This document shows, one piece after another, positions 1 to 11,239 of a stretch of DNA of 64,000 bases. The position numbers and the translations under genes are program-made. Numbering within the stretch: the stretch's first letter is position 1; every line of letters begins with the position of its first letter. Under the pieces are notes generated by a model. The model was not told the DNA's origin, ran no database searches, and saw only the letters and a list, made by a program, of their open reading frames with translations. This DNA is from Ligustrum vulgare (lineage: Eukaryota; Streptophyta; Magnoliopsida; Lamiales; Oleaceae): the NCBI GenBank assembly GCA_963555705.1, contig OY743180.1, positions 43,866,129 through 43,930,128 of the forward strand, in the 5' to 3' direction.

Positions 1-1550
1 CCTTTGTTGGTAAAAGTAGCAATAAAATTTACCTTACAATAATTTATATGCAAAAAGAACTTTTATATCAAAGTGAAAATTTGAATAAAGTTTCAACTTA
101 TAGAATGAACGTAATAAAGCAGAATGAAATATGGTCGAGTCAAGAGTTCGACTATTTCTCCTTAAGACGTTAATGCCCTGCACTGCTGTTGACATTCTTT
201 CGACACTTGTCTCATAAGATACAATGACCTCGACTATTTGTAATAATAGCACTCCAAATTACAAGTTCCAACGAATCTACTAATGTTTTGATCTCTACAC
301 CGGAAGATGATTGAAGAATGCAAGAAAATAAAATTCGGGGTTGAAATGGATATTTGAAAATAGTGCAAGAGGCAGATGAATATTACTTTGCAAGATAGAA
401 TTTAGAATAAATTAACATACAAACGTGGAGAAAATTTATAAAAGTTTAAATGTTGTGTTCAAAAGACACAACTGCTGGGAAGTTGTGTCTTGAAGAGCTA
501 CAATTGAATTTAAATAGACAGAAATTGTTCAAATGGTCACTTATAGAAAAACGACGCCACATGTTGGGTTAAAAAATTCTCAAGATAAAAGTGTTGGGAT
601 TTTTTGGTCCCAAACAAACCTCGGGTCGTGTCGAAAATTTAGTTTCGTAGGCCCTCGGCCCATGATTGAAGAACTATTTGCCCCAACTAACAACAATATG
701 TGTAACCCAAGAGTGACAGGTTATAGACTTTGCCATTCTATCTTGAGGTGTTAATTAAGTCATTGACACTGTTACTCGATAGGTGGATCCGATTGGTGGC
801 CCGGGTTTTAATTAGGCTCTCGACCTTATTCCCTAATTAAAACCTAAACCTACCTATTTATTCTAATTAACCCTCACTCTCGAAAAAGGACACTCTCTCA
901 CTACCTAGCTGCTCTCTCGCTTTCTTCGTGACTCGAAAGCGTTTGACTCTTCCTCTCTCTGTGAGAACTTGCAACCTGCGACCTTGCTCCACTTTCTTGG
1001 CCTCCGGTTGCTGCCTCCTTCTGTGGTTGGCTGCCCCTCTCTTGCCACCTCTGTGTGCGGGCTGTTTGTACCGTGTTTGGTGCGTCCGATTTAGGCTTCT
1101 GCTGGTGCGATTTCTTGGTGAAATGCTGTGGGTTATGGGTTGCCTCGGAGTGTGTTCTTCCCTACTTCGTGTGGTGTTGCCGGTTGTGGTTATTGGGGCA
1201 TTTTTCTGAGCCCTCGGTTTGAACTACACAGCTGTGGCATTTATCAAGTTCTAGGGAGTTTTCTCATTCTTGATTCTTGTCAATATTATCATTCCAATTA
1301 CTTGTCATAGATTGAGATTAATCTTGTTTATCTTTGTGTTGTGCAAGGTTGAATTCTCCACAAAAAGAAATAGTAGAATTGAACATTATTTTACCAAAAA
1401 ATAAAGGAATAATTACAGCCACAACCCCAACCTTTCAAATTTTTGTTGGTGTTGTAAATGTAGCAAACTCCATTTTGGAGATCAAGATGCAGTCCAATTG
1501 GAGCTCAAATTTACGACAATTTGGTGTGAAATGCAATTTTACCTACAAAG
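1..1550. other. Unassigned sequence
   Basis: No gene is recognised here. Bases 1 to about 540 are AT-rich with no convincing reading frame. From about 780 to 1,210 the DNA is richer in G and C, with CT-rich tracts and an open frame of 93 codons (928-1,209) that is leucine- and cysteine-rich and resembles no family I know. CT-rich tracts ahead of a GC-rich patch can mark a plant first exon or an LTR promoter, but neither is demonstrable here. Confidence 0.4.
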
Positions 1551-2519
1551 AGCCCTACTTTTAAAGATCAAAATTCAAATATAAGATGAAACTTAAATAA
1601 CTTCAAATTTCAGGTGATAAATAGAATTATAAAAATTAATTAATCAATAAATTAAAATAATCTAATATTAAATTAAATACCCAATTTCATATCAAATCAA
1701 ACCCTATTTCCCTAACATTGCAAACAGATGCAAACAACTTTCTCTCTCTCCACACCTCTGCGGCGGCACACGCTCTCTACTCTCTCTATCCACACCTCCG
1801 ACGACGGCGACAAATAGCGATGGCACTCCAGTAACCCACCCCATTCCAGCCACAACAACTTATTGAGCGACCGTGCAGCTGCTACTCAGCCTTGTGCCTA
1901 TCCAGCTCCATCACTTCGCCGCGCGGTTGCCCTCCCACTGTAGGGAGATTGGTGTGGCATCTACACTTAAAGGTGCGTGGTGTGCTTTGTGGTGTTGGTT
2001 TGCTGTGGTCTTGGTGATGGTGATGTGTCGGGGACGATGGTTGGAGACGGTGGCGACAGTGGTGGTTGTTGTTGTTTCTGTGACCTTGACATTTGGAGAG
2101 GATTTTTTAATTTTTAGATGGTTAGGGATTTTCTAATTTTTAGGTGGTTAGGGATTTTCTGGCGGAGGCGGCGACATGGGAGGTCGCGTCGGGGACTGGG
2201 GCGGATGGTTTGTGATTTTTAGTTTTTGATACGTTCATGAGTTTTCTGGTGGCGACGACGGTGAAGTGCTGGCGGAATGTGGATCTGTTGGTTTTGCAGC
2301 AACAGCACTTCCTTCTTCTTCTTTTTTTTTTTTTTTCCCTTTTGGTTAAGGCGCCGCGACGACGTTGGGAGGATGGCGGCAACGGCGTTGAGCGGTGGCG
2401 GGGGATTGGTGGTGGTTGTTGGTGCCTGCTTTATTTTTATTCTTTAGGAGGGTGGCGGCGCGGCGGCGTTGGGAGGGTGGCAGAGGCGGCGGCTTCGTGA
2501 CGGTGGTGGTGTGTTAGTG

Positions 2520-2875
2520 TCTACCCTGATAAGTTGTGACCTAATAAGTTTAAAATATAAAAGAATTGTGACCTAGTAATTTAACAAATTGCGACCTAAA
2601 TACATTTTGTGACTTGATATTTGATAATTTACGATCTTGTAATTTGTGATTGTGACCTAGAAATAATTTTTGATTTGTGACCTAAAAGATTAATTCTGAC
2701 ATTTAAAATATTTGTGACTTAATAATTTATAAGATGTGACCTAAAATAAATTAAAATTTGTGACCTGAAAATAAGTTCGTGACCTTAAAAAACTTGACTT
2801 GTGACTTAAAAATAAATTTGTGACCTAAAATATTTATCTTTTTTGACCTGCAATTATACAATATTGTGACCTTAA
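2520..2875. repeat. Subterminal GTGACCTAA-type repeat cluster
   Basis: Some fifteen to twenty degenerate copies of the word TGTGACCTAA or TGTGACTTAA follow one another at intervals of about 15-35 bp, separated by AT-rich spacers. Equivalent clusters lie in both arms of the inverted repeat at 21,240-21,520 and, reversed, at 21,630-21,900. Arrays of short motifs just inside the ends of a DNA transposon often bind its transposase. That role is inference here. Confidence 0.6.
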
Positions 2876-2899
2876 TATATATATATATATATATATATT
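2875..2899. repeat. (TA)n microsatellite
   Basis: A run of about twelve TA dinucleotides lies just after the GTGACC repeat cluster. Confidence 0.9.
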
Positions 2900-3337
2900 A
2901 AAATATTTTTATTTTTTTAATTTAATTAATTAATTCTAATTAGAAACCTGATTTTTGAAATTATATAAGATTCACCTTATTTTTGAAATTTGTATTTTAA
3001 AATACCTTATTTATGTATTTTTCCCTTGTGTTATTACACTAATTTTGTCCGCAGGGGCGGGGCGAGGACATCGAGGGGTAGTGGGCTAAAAATGTATGGG
3101 GTGGAAGGCCCTCCTGGGTCGAGGGCCCTGAAAATTTTGATAGCACCATATACATAACCCAAAAACCATTACTACAATTTGAACGTAACAATTCTACAAT
3201 TTATAGCACTTGATGAATCCAATTAGCAAATAAACTACTCATTTAGCGAGCCATTGAGAACTCTAGAAGTAGAACCAGAAATATGACCATAGAAATCTTT
3301 TCCTAATTTCCTCCATGTCTCCATCTATAAAGTTTAA

Positions 3338-3897
3338 GAGCAACTCCAATTGTGATATAAATTTGTAGCTAATTTACACATTCGAAAGTCACTTTTACAT
3401 TCCAATATACATCCCCATAGATCTGAACCAAAATTTTGCTCCAATGAATTGATGTAAATTATAAGATTAAATTTAGTTTTTGTACAATTTTTTTAGCTAT
3501 TAAATTTTATGTTAATCTATTTTTTTAGCTTGTGCATACATATAAATATTACGAACAAAATCGAACTAAAAAATTCGAAATTTGGTTAAGAAAATAAAAA
3601 TATTAAAAATTAAAAAACGTACAATTTAATATAAAAATTCAAATTGTAATGTAAATTAATGTAATAGATTTAAATTATATATATCGCATTAAAATTTTAT
3701 GGATTGATAATTAAGTTTAAATGAAATTTGTTCCAAGTAAAGGCTTAAAATTAGATGAAAATGTGTATCTTTTTTAGATCTTTGGTCAGAATTCTAATTT
3801 ACATCCGTTTTACATCCCGTCATTGAAGAACATTCCGATGAACTTTGGGATGCAAATTACAAATTGGAGCTAATTTACAGTTCTATTGGAGTTGCTC
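3338..3897. mobile_element. Tourist-like (PIF/Harbinger) MITE, 560 bp
   Basis: The element begins with GAGCAACTCCAAT and ends with the exact reverse complement, ATTGGAGTTGCTC. It is flanked on both sides by the trinucleotide TAA (3,335-3,337 and 3,898-3,900). A 3-bp TWA duplication and this style of terminal repeat are characteristic of Tourist-like MITEs of the PIF/Harbinger superfamily. The interior is AT-rich and non-coding. Secondary inverted similarity continues inward, with GCTAATTTACA near the left end and TAGCTCCAATTTG-type words near the right. Confidence 0.8.
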
Positions 3898-4181
3898 TAA
3901 AGAAGCCACTTCCACTAACTGGTAATTACAGTTATAGTTACATTTAACAAAATAACAATTCATAGAATTGTTTGTTTCAGACTTTCCCACTCACAGATTT
4001 TCTCGGAAAAAGTTGAGGATTGAGGTACCATGTAGCTAGGGGATTGTTTAGGTTAAAATATGGGGATTTGAACTAGGTGCACATAGTGATGATGAATGAA
4101 TCGAACTGAAAGAACACAAATCAGAAACTGCAATTTTCTAAAAATTTGCCCCAATGTTTTGAGGTGCCAAATTGTGGAAAT

Positions 4182-4717
4182 TGTTGAAAAATTGTGAATG
4201 AAAAATTCGACTCATGTAACTTTCATGTCATACAATTGATTGAGGTTAAATTATCCATGTTAATTGGGGAGTTATGTGTGAAGTTATGATTGTTAATTGG
4301 GGAGTTATTTTGGAGTTATGATATAACTCCTTTGCATGCTATATAATCCCTCTCCCTTCCTTTGAAAATTATGAAAAACATTGGTTTTGTCAAGACACAT
4401 TTTATTCTATATTTTGTCCATATGTTCATTTTGTTTTTGGTAATAGTTCATACAAAGTTCGGTTCGTTGGAGTGGTAACTTTGTGCTGAGTTAACTACTC
4501 AACCTCCGTTGTATCCTGGGAGACAGACGTTCAGACAAACCTCAAGCACAGATTGGTGAGAGGGGCGAATCTGTTTTAAGGAAACTGTGTTTGCACAGAC
4601 CTCGGTTCCAAATTTTCCTCGAATTTACAATTTTGGTTTTCATCAATATTTATATTATTGTGGATTCATTTTTGGTTTGTTCTTTTGTTAATCAAATTTG
4701 ATAATTATTTCCCTACA
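4182..4717 (+). repeat. 5' LTR of the copia element
   Basis: A direct repeat of the segment at 9,367-9,901, starting TGTTGAAAAATTG and ending TTTCCCTACA. It contains the TATA-like word CTATATAATCCC near 4,340, which could serve the retrotransposon promoter. Confidence 0.93.
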
Positions 4718-6380
4718 AACTTAAAACAGATTCTTTTAAAAATTTGGAGCCTTGGTGAGGTCAACGGCTGATAAAAGATTATGCTTTCCGAAAAATGTTC
4801 ATTAATATTTCAGGGGTATTGTTTAATCTATTTTCTAGGAATCTTAGAATCTGAATGGTTTGCTGAACTTTTGGAAATATGGGCAGTGGTCATGGTAATC
4901 TAAACTTCCCATCTTGTCAGGTACAACTAACTTTCAAAAAGTTTTAATTAAATCTAGAACACAATTCTTAGAATTGGTTCATTATATTGGGCTTTCTTTG
5001 GATAAAATTGCATAAAAGTTAGCAATTGGTAATTTGGTTTAGTTACTGTGTATTGTATTTAAATGTGCTGGTGTAGTTTCCATTAGATTTGCATTTGTAA
5101 ATGGGAATATAACCTTCTCCATAACCAGATTAAATGTTGTACAATTTTTATCCAGAAAGTTATTCGGAAGGTAAATGGGAATACTGCTTTGTGTACTTTC
5201 CAAGTCATTACTGAGAATAAACTATGGGGGTAATGGTTTATGAAATACTATTCTCTGTCATTCCTTCAAATTTTGCTTACTTCTCGTTATTAACATTATG
5301 AAATTTTGTTTGGAGCTGGGATTTTTCTGGAATATATTTGATTGGAGTTACTATTTTGGTCCATCATGTACTTGTGTGTTCTTTCGCTTGAATGATAGCT
5401 TCATGTAACTACTGTTGTTTGGTGGAATAAAGTCGTGCAATTCGCAGGCCAAAACAAACGAGATTTTGCTAGCCTTGTACTATTCATTGATTGTTTACAG
5501 ATATGACCTCAATAGACAGAGAAAGAAATATGGCAGAGTGTTATAATTGGTTTTGTGACTTTCTGATTGGTGGTTGGTGGAAGTGGAGTTGTAAGTATTT
5601 TTTTTATGCTATGAATCAACTCCATCATGTTGTTGTTATATTTGGCTACTTCACTGAATGTGGCAATCTGGAAGAAGAAAAAAAAAAATTGCTTTGCTCC
5701 TGTCAACTGATATATTAGTAATTTTGTTTGGATATTGGTAATTGTTTGGCACAAATTGATTGTTTGATTGATAGGGTGTTGAGAATGAAATCCAGATTGA
5801 TTCTGTTACAGCCTTTGAATTTTCGAATATGGCGGTGTGGCCGATTTCTTTTGCCACCTTCAGCGTTAGCGGAAGAGGCACACTTGTGGGTTGCGATACT
5901 CAAAACCATGGATGGTGCTGCATCGCACCCAGGTCACCGAGGGGTTGCGGCCTTGCTGGTTGGACTTGGGGTAGCGGCTAGGCTAGTGTTTGAAAACCTA
6001 GTTAGATCAGTTATTGACACAGGGGCTTGGACCGAAAATTAGAAGATTTCGGGGGCTCCTTGTGCAATTTCATTTTATTGGTTTATTGCAAACTGAGGTC
6101 CTCAAATTTTATTAAGATATTAAAATTGATCCCTGAATTAAGGAATTTATTATTTAAGTTCTAAATTTTATAAATTATTCAAGTTGGGACTTGAATGTTT
6201 GATTTCTACAATTCAGTTCCCAAAGTTTGAAAATTTTGAATCTGCACCTAAAGTTTGAAATTCTTATAAATTGGCCACTAAAGCTTTGCAAAACTGCTTT
6301 TAAGTACCAAAATTAAGAATTACTTCATAATTGGCCTCCAAGTTTTGTGAAATTACAGTTGCTAAATGTGAAGTCCTATT
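4718..6380. other. Long non-coding leader of the copia element, possibly captured host DNA
   Basis: About 1.66 kb separates the 5' LTR from recognisable gag, where copia elements normally have one to a few hundred bases. No retrotransposon domain is visible. It holds intron/exon-like texture (TTTACAG before the open stretch at 5,502-5,718) and a GC-richer part at 5,820-6,040. A further 300-bp stretch at 6,060-6,360 consists of loosely repeated AAGTTTGAAATT-like words. This could be transduced host sequence or a nested insertion. I did not recognise any protein in it. Confidence 0.45.
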
Positions 6381-6429
6381 ACTCAAATTGTGGCTATGCC
6401 AATTATGATGAGGCTTAGACTGTGGCTAA

Positions 6430-7010
6430 ATTGTCAAGTCATGTTGTGACCCAAATAGTGGCACAAACTGAAGCCCCAACTGTGGTTGTTCCGATTAATC
6501 ATTGGGAAAATCGGAGAAATTCAATGAGTTGAATTTCAAGATGTGGATGTAGAAGATGATGTTCTATCTGATCACCTTGAATCTTGGGAGATTCTTGATT
6601 GAGAATGCTCAAATACTCCAAGAGGGTAAATGAGACATTCGAGCAATTAGTGTAGTGGATGCTTGAAAGCATTCTGATTTCTTGTGCCAAAATTATGTCA
6701 TGAACAACTTGACTGATTCATTGTACAACGTGTACTGCATAATAAAAATGGCTAAGGAATTGTGTGAGTTGACCGCTTCCTTGAATATAAGATGGTGGAT
6801 TCAAAGACTTTGACCAATCAAAGTGGTTCAACATGAGATTCATACTGAAAGGATGACTCTGAGTAAAACTTTCCAAGTGGCTTCCATAATTGAAAAGATG
6901 CCTCCAGCTTGGAAAGATAATATCCACACGAGTTATGGAAATGGAGGAAGTCTTCCTAGAAATACCTACGAATGTGGGGGCGTCTTGTCGAAGTGGTTAT
7001 ACCTACACCA
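6430..7010 (+). pseudogene. Copia gag remnant
   Basis: The three forward frames carry pieces of a copia Gag (UBN2/retrotran_gag type). The words NELNFKMWM and MMFYLITLNLGRFL fall near 6,520-6,600, then DSLYNVY near 6,720. In frame from 6,823 come ERMTLSKTFQVASIIEKMPP and AWKDNI, a stretch diagnostic of plant copia Gag. Several in-frame stops and frameshifts break it. The C-terminal CCHC knuckle and protease are absent, because the sequence jumps to the integrase tail after about 6,965. Confidence 0.85.
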
Positions 7011-7029
7011 AAGAAGGTGAAAATAAGTT

Positions 7030-7250
7030 TGAAAACTGTTGATGGCAATTTCATTAGATATTTGCATAACAGTAGTGCTTATCGATTTATTGTGTACGAA
7101 TATTAGATTCAAGACATACATAAAACACAATAATCGAGAGATGCTTCGTTCTTTGAATATGTATGGACATATGAGACTGTTTGAAAATAGTCAAGACCGA
7201 AAATTGGAAGAGGAAGTTGAGGTTGAATCAACATAGCAAACAAGAAAGGA
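7030..7250 (+). pseudogene. Copia integrase C-terminal remnant
   Basis: A short stretch reads RYLHNSSAYRFIVYE in one frame, the conserved tail of copia integrase just upstream of the reverse transcriptase linker. It directly follows the truncated gag. The protease, the zinc-binding HHCC domain and the DDE core of integrase have therefore been lost in one deletion of roughly 2 kb. Frame changes disrupt it further. Confidence 0.65.
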
Positions 7251-7254
7251 CAGA

Positions 7255-8800
7255 AAAATCTTATGGTCCTGATTTTCTGACCTATATGCTAGAAACTAAA
7301 CCTCAAAGTTTTAAAGAAACTGTAAACTCTTCAAAATGACTTCAATGGAAGGAGGCCATTAAAAGTGAGATAGATTCCATTTGAAAAATCATACTTGGGA
7401 AGTGGATCTTTCCGCGGGAAGCAAACCACTAGACTACCAATGGATTTTCAAAAGAAAATGAAATGAAACTATCGGTGTACAAGGCCAGACTTGTAATTAA
7501 ATGTTACAGGCAATGAGAAAGCCTTGATTACTTTGACACGTATTCTCTGGTGACGAGAATAACATTCATTAGGACGATACTTTCGATTGCGACTTTGTAC
7601 AATCTCGAAGTACATCAAATGAATGTTAAAACTGCTTTTCTAAATAGAAATTAAGAAGAATATATTTCCATGGAACAACCTGAGGGTTTTCATCACCAAG
7701 GCAGGAAAAGAAAGTCTGTAAATTGGTGAGAGAAGTCATTTTATGGCTTGATACAAGCAACCAAATAATGGCATAGAAATTTTGATAATGTCATGGTGGA
7801 AAGTTGATTTAAAATCAACAAGTATGACAAATGTGCGTATGACAAAGATACTAAAAATGGCTGTGTCATTTTATGTCTTCACGTTGATGATTTGCTTATC
7901 ATTGGTGATAATGATAAGATGATTAAATCTACAAAAGACATGTTGAACTCGAGATTCGACATGAAAGATATGGGTTTAGCCGATGTTATCCTTGGAGTTA
8001 AAATCTCAAATGGGCTTGTTCTAAGTCAGTCACATTATGTGGACAAAGCTCTCGAGAAATTTAACAAGGATGATTTTGTAGTAGCTAGAACCCTGATAGA
8101 TACAAGTCAACATATATCGAAAAATAGATATGACGATATTTCTCAAGTTGAGTACTCGAGATTAATAGAAAGTCTTATGTACTAAATGAGTTGTACAAAA
8201 CTAGATATAGCTAACGCAGTTAGCAAGCTGAATAGATCTACGAGTAATCCAAGTTCTGACAATTGGAAATGAATAGTAAGAGTACTAAGATACTTGAGAT
8301 ATATGAACTGCACCATATATCTCGTAGTTATTGAAGAACATAGTGATGCTAACTGGATATCTGATATTAAAGACTTAAAGTCTATAAGTGGATTTGTATT
8401 CACATTGGGAGATGCAGCGATATCATGGAAATCCTCTAAACAGATAGTTATAACCAGATCTACCATGGAATTTGAATTATTGCCCTTGACAAGTGTGGTG
8501 AAGAGGCTGAATGGCTACGCCAATTGTTAGAGGATATTCCTAGATGGTCAAAGTTTGTGCCAGCAATTTGTATACATTGCGATATTCAATCAGAAATTGG
8601 ATGGGCACAAAACAATATGTATAATGGTAAGTCTGGAGATATACATCGTAGACATAATACCATAAGAAAACTACTCTCAACTGGAGTTATCTCTGTAAAG
8701 TTAAAAGATAACATTGCGGATCCGCTAACCAAAGAGTTAAATAGAAAGTTAGTTGTAAAGTTATCGAGAGGAATGGGACTTAAGCCCTTGGACGAATGAG
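7255..8800 (+). pseudogene. Copia reverse transcriptase-RNase H remnant
   Basis: Frame-shifted pieces of the RT start near 7,330 (WKEAIKSEIDSI) and continue through YQWIFKRK and KKVCKLVREV. They reach the catalytic loop near 7,880, which reads LHVDDLLIIG (a variant of YVDD). The frame at 7,892-8,185 then gives DMLNSRFDMKDMGLADVILG and SQVEYSRLIESLMY. RNase H follows at 8,340-8,800 with DANWISDIKDLKSISG, SWKSSKQ and, near the end, DNIADPLTK. Family-level match to plant copia is unambiguous, but stop codons (for example after SLMY) and indels prevent translation as one polyprotein. Confidence 0.9.
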
Positions 8801-9366
8801 TTAATACAATGGAAACCCAACCTAGTTGACTGGAGATCCCAAGATCTAGGTTCAAAGGGACAACCTAATTGTAAAGACTTAATTGAATCACTGTGGGGGT
8901 TAACATCCCTTGTCCATTCCTATGATGTAACAGTGATGCTCGTAAAATGAAGGATAAGCATTAGGCTTTTAATGATTCTTATGCCTCGAAAATCCGGACT
9001 CTTAATTAAGAGATCACCTATGTGAGAGAGAAGTGGGGCCACTTCTAAAGGAATTGTGTTGGGCTAAATTCTTAGAAACTCTCACAGAACCAGGCATATG
9101 TTCATGGCCTAACGAATATAACCGTGAGAACTGAGCTATGTAAGGAAGAATCCTGTGTAAGGTATATCATCGTTTACACAAAATGCAGAACAGTTCAAGG
9201 ACATCGCGTCTACTGGTCAGCAAGTAAAGTAAATATACTTTCACAGGGGAAGGTTCAAAGGGTAATACCTACCTATCCTATGCAGGTTTCAACCGTTGAA
9301 CTATATCACCCAATCTTTGTGTCCTTTGTTTTTGTGTCTTTTGCAATTTTCATTCATGTGGGGGAT

Positions 9367-9901
9367 TGCTGAAAAATTGTGAATGAAAAATTCAACTCAT
9401 GTAACTCCCATGTAATATAATTGATTGATGTTAAATTACCCATGTTAATTGGGGAGTTATGTGTGAAGTTATGATTGTTAATTGGGGAGTTATTTTGGAC
9501 TTATGGTATAACTCCTTTGCATGTTATATAATCCCTCTCCCTTCCTTTGAAAAATATGAAAACATTGGTTTTGTCAAGACACATTTTATTCTATATTTTG
9601 TCCATATGTTCATTTTGTTTTTGGTGATAGTTCATACAAAGTTCGGTTCATTGGAGTGGTAACTTTGTGCTGAGTTAACTACTCAACCTTCGTTGTATCC
9701 TGGGAGACAGACGCTCAGACAAACCTCAAGCACAGATTGGTGAGAGGGGCGAATCTGTTTTAAGGAAACTGTGTTTGCACAGGCCTCGGTTCCAAATTTT
9801 CCTCGAATTTACAATTTTGGTTTTCATCAATATTTATATTATTGTAGATTCATTTTTGGTTTGTTCTTTTGTTAATCAAATTCGATAATTATTTCCCTAC
9901 A
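9367..9901 (+). repeat. 3' LTR of the copia element
   Basis: Partner of the LTR at 4,182-4,717, starting TGCTGAAAAATTG and ending TTTCCCTACA. It is followed at once by the GAAAT target duplication. Differences from the 5' LTR are mostly transitions. Confidence 0.93.
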
Positions 9902-10002
9902 GAAATCACCTGATTTTTGCGCTTGACACCGACCATAGGGAGACAAGGGCCGCCGCCGTCTCCCAACCATTGACCATTTTCTAATCAGCTGCTAAAGTTT
10001 CT

Positions 10003-10180
10003 AAGCCTCCGTTCAGCGGTTATTTAATCGAGAGAGATAATTTTTTTTTGTGTTTTCTAGATAAAATGTGGTTAAAAATTGGAGAGAGAAAATACGTGTG
10101 GTTAAAAAGTAATTTGAGAATTTGTATAGTTTAAATTGTAGTTTAAATGACAAATTAAGTAAGCCGCCGAACGAAGGCTT
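10003..10180. mobile_element. Short MITE with AAGCCTCCGTTC termini
   Basis: The left end AAGCCTCCGTTCAGCGG (10,003-10,019) pairs with the right end CCGCCGAACGAAGGCTT (10,164-10,180) with two mismatches. The interior carries the words AAAATGTGGTTAAAAATTGG and GTGTGGTTAAAAAGT, which recur in many places in this window. The ends and size fit a small hAT-like MITE. No clean target duplication is visible. Confidence 0.65.
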
Positions 10181-10189
10181 ATAGATTAT

Positions 10190-11239
10190 CAACAGGAGGA
10201 AGATTGTACTTTTTCTGATGTCGAAATGAAGGGAAGAGGATTTGCCAATCAACACATCGGTTAAGGTGAAACAGGCAGGCTGTGGAATTTTTCCTGCATT
10301 GAGGAAATGGTTGAAGATTCTTCTAGTCATCTGTTATAGTTTTTGTTGTATCCATATTAACCAAAAACGATTTTCCATCTTCAGAACACCTGTGAAGGGA
10401 AACAGGGAGCCTGTAGTTTTCTATCCGGTGTTAAGCTACTCCCCGAAGGTTTCGATTTCACCTTCGCGCCTTCTTGTCTGTGTCTAACAACTATAAATTC
10501 ATGGGATGAATGCTTCTCCATCTGGATGTATTGAAACTGGTCCAAAATACAGATTCTCCGGCGCAACCACCAGGGACGCCGCCAAACCTTCAGTGGGCCG
10601 GTGCAACCACCACTACTCAGTTATGAATCGGATGCTGCATTATAGACTTGTTTGATGACAGGCTTTGTGAATCAACAGAAGATCGAAAGGGTGTATTGGA
10701 TGCTGCATTATGTATCATTAATATTTAAGCTGCTACTTACTAGTATCAATGTTTGAGTGCTTGGAGGGATTTGTTCCATAATTTCAAATATGATTGGGGT
10801 CTACAAGATTGGTCGAGTGGATGTAGGAGGAGGACTCCCCTCAAATTGCGAGAAAGGTGATTGGTTTAGGAAGCTTGGAAATGTTAAATTTTGGCTGAAT
10901 AGAAGCATGAAAGCCTGAAACAGAGTTTGAATCACTAATTGTACGATTTACCAAGCTTCCGACTTCTCTTTTTCGTATCTGTTTTTTTAGGAAATAGGAT
11001 GGGTATGAATAGTTAAAGTTGTAAAAAAAAAAAAAAAAAAAAAAAAGTATCCGTATTATATTAATGATGATGCGTTCACCAGTTAAGATATCAATGAAGA
11101 TTTAAATTAGCTATGTTGATCCGTGAATTCACCAAATATTAGCTGGTATATATCAATGAAGATTTAAATTAAAATCTGAAAGGCAATAATGTTGTACATA
11201 CTTGACCAGTTAAGATTTATCAAGCCATCCCTTCTCTAG
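10190..11239. other. Unassigned sequence with poly(A) tract
   Basis: A moderately GC-containing stretch (10,190-10,620) has open frames up to about 105 codons and an intron-end-like TCTTCAG near 10,380. I could not match any of it to a family. A run of about 25 A lies at 11,022-11,046. The text from about 11,050 to 11,220 holds an imperfect repeat of ATCAATGAAGATTTAAATTA. Confidence 0.4.

Larger units (their letters stand above)
1552..3010. mobile_element. TIR DNA element with GC-rich interior (MULE-like)
   Basis: The ends are diverged inverted repeats of roughly 70 bp. The left end, from the CTACTTTTAAAGAT motif through the TTTCAGGT motif near 1,611, matches the reverse complement of the right end around 2,945-3,005 (CCTGATTTTTGAAATT, then TTCACCTTATTTTTGAAATT). 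The interior from about 1,735 to 2,515 is GC-rich, with CT tracts and open frames that match nothing I recognise. It is followed by about 350 bp of reiterated GTGACCTAA-like motifs. The same architecture and related ends recur in both arms of the inverted repeat at 20.1-23.0 kb, so this is a repeated family. Long TIRs around a gene-like interior suggest a non-autonomous Mutator-like (Pack-MULE-like) element. I could not confirm a 9-bp target duplication, so the superfamily is inferred. Confidence 0.5.
4177..9906 (+). mobile_element. Ty1/copia LTR retrotransposon, internally deleted
   Basis: The element spans 4,182-9,901 with LTRs of 536 and 535 bp, and the 5-bp duplication GAAAT lies at 4,177-4,181 and 9,902-9,906. 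Both LTRs start with TG and end with CA. By eye they differ at about 19 positions plus one 1-bp indel, roughly 96% identity, so the insertion is fairly young. Domain order (gag, integrase tail, RT, RNase H) assigns it to Ty1/copia on the plus strand. Protease and most of integrase are missing, and stops and frameshifts run throughout, so it cannot be autonomous. The leader between the 5' LTR and gag is about 1.7 kb, far longer than usual. A purine-rich stretch (GTGGGGGAT, 9,358-9,366) just before the 3' LTR fits a polypurine tract. I saw no clear tRNA-Met primer site after the 5' LTR. Confidence 0.93.

Noticed and set aside
7892..8799. Possible functional RT gene or viral polymerase
   Set aside because: It lies between matched LTRs with copia domain order, and it is full of stops. 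There is no sign of a pararetrovirus (no movement or coat protein signature).
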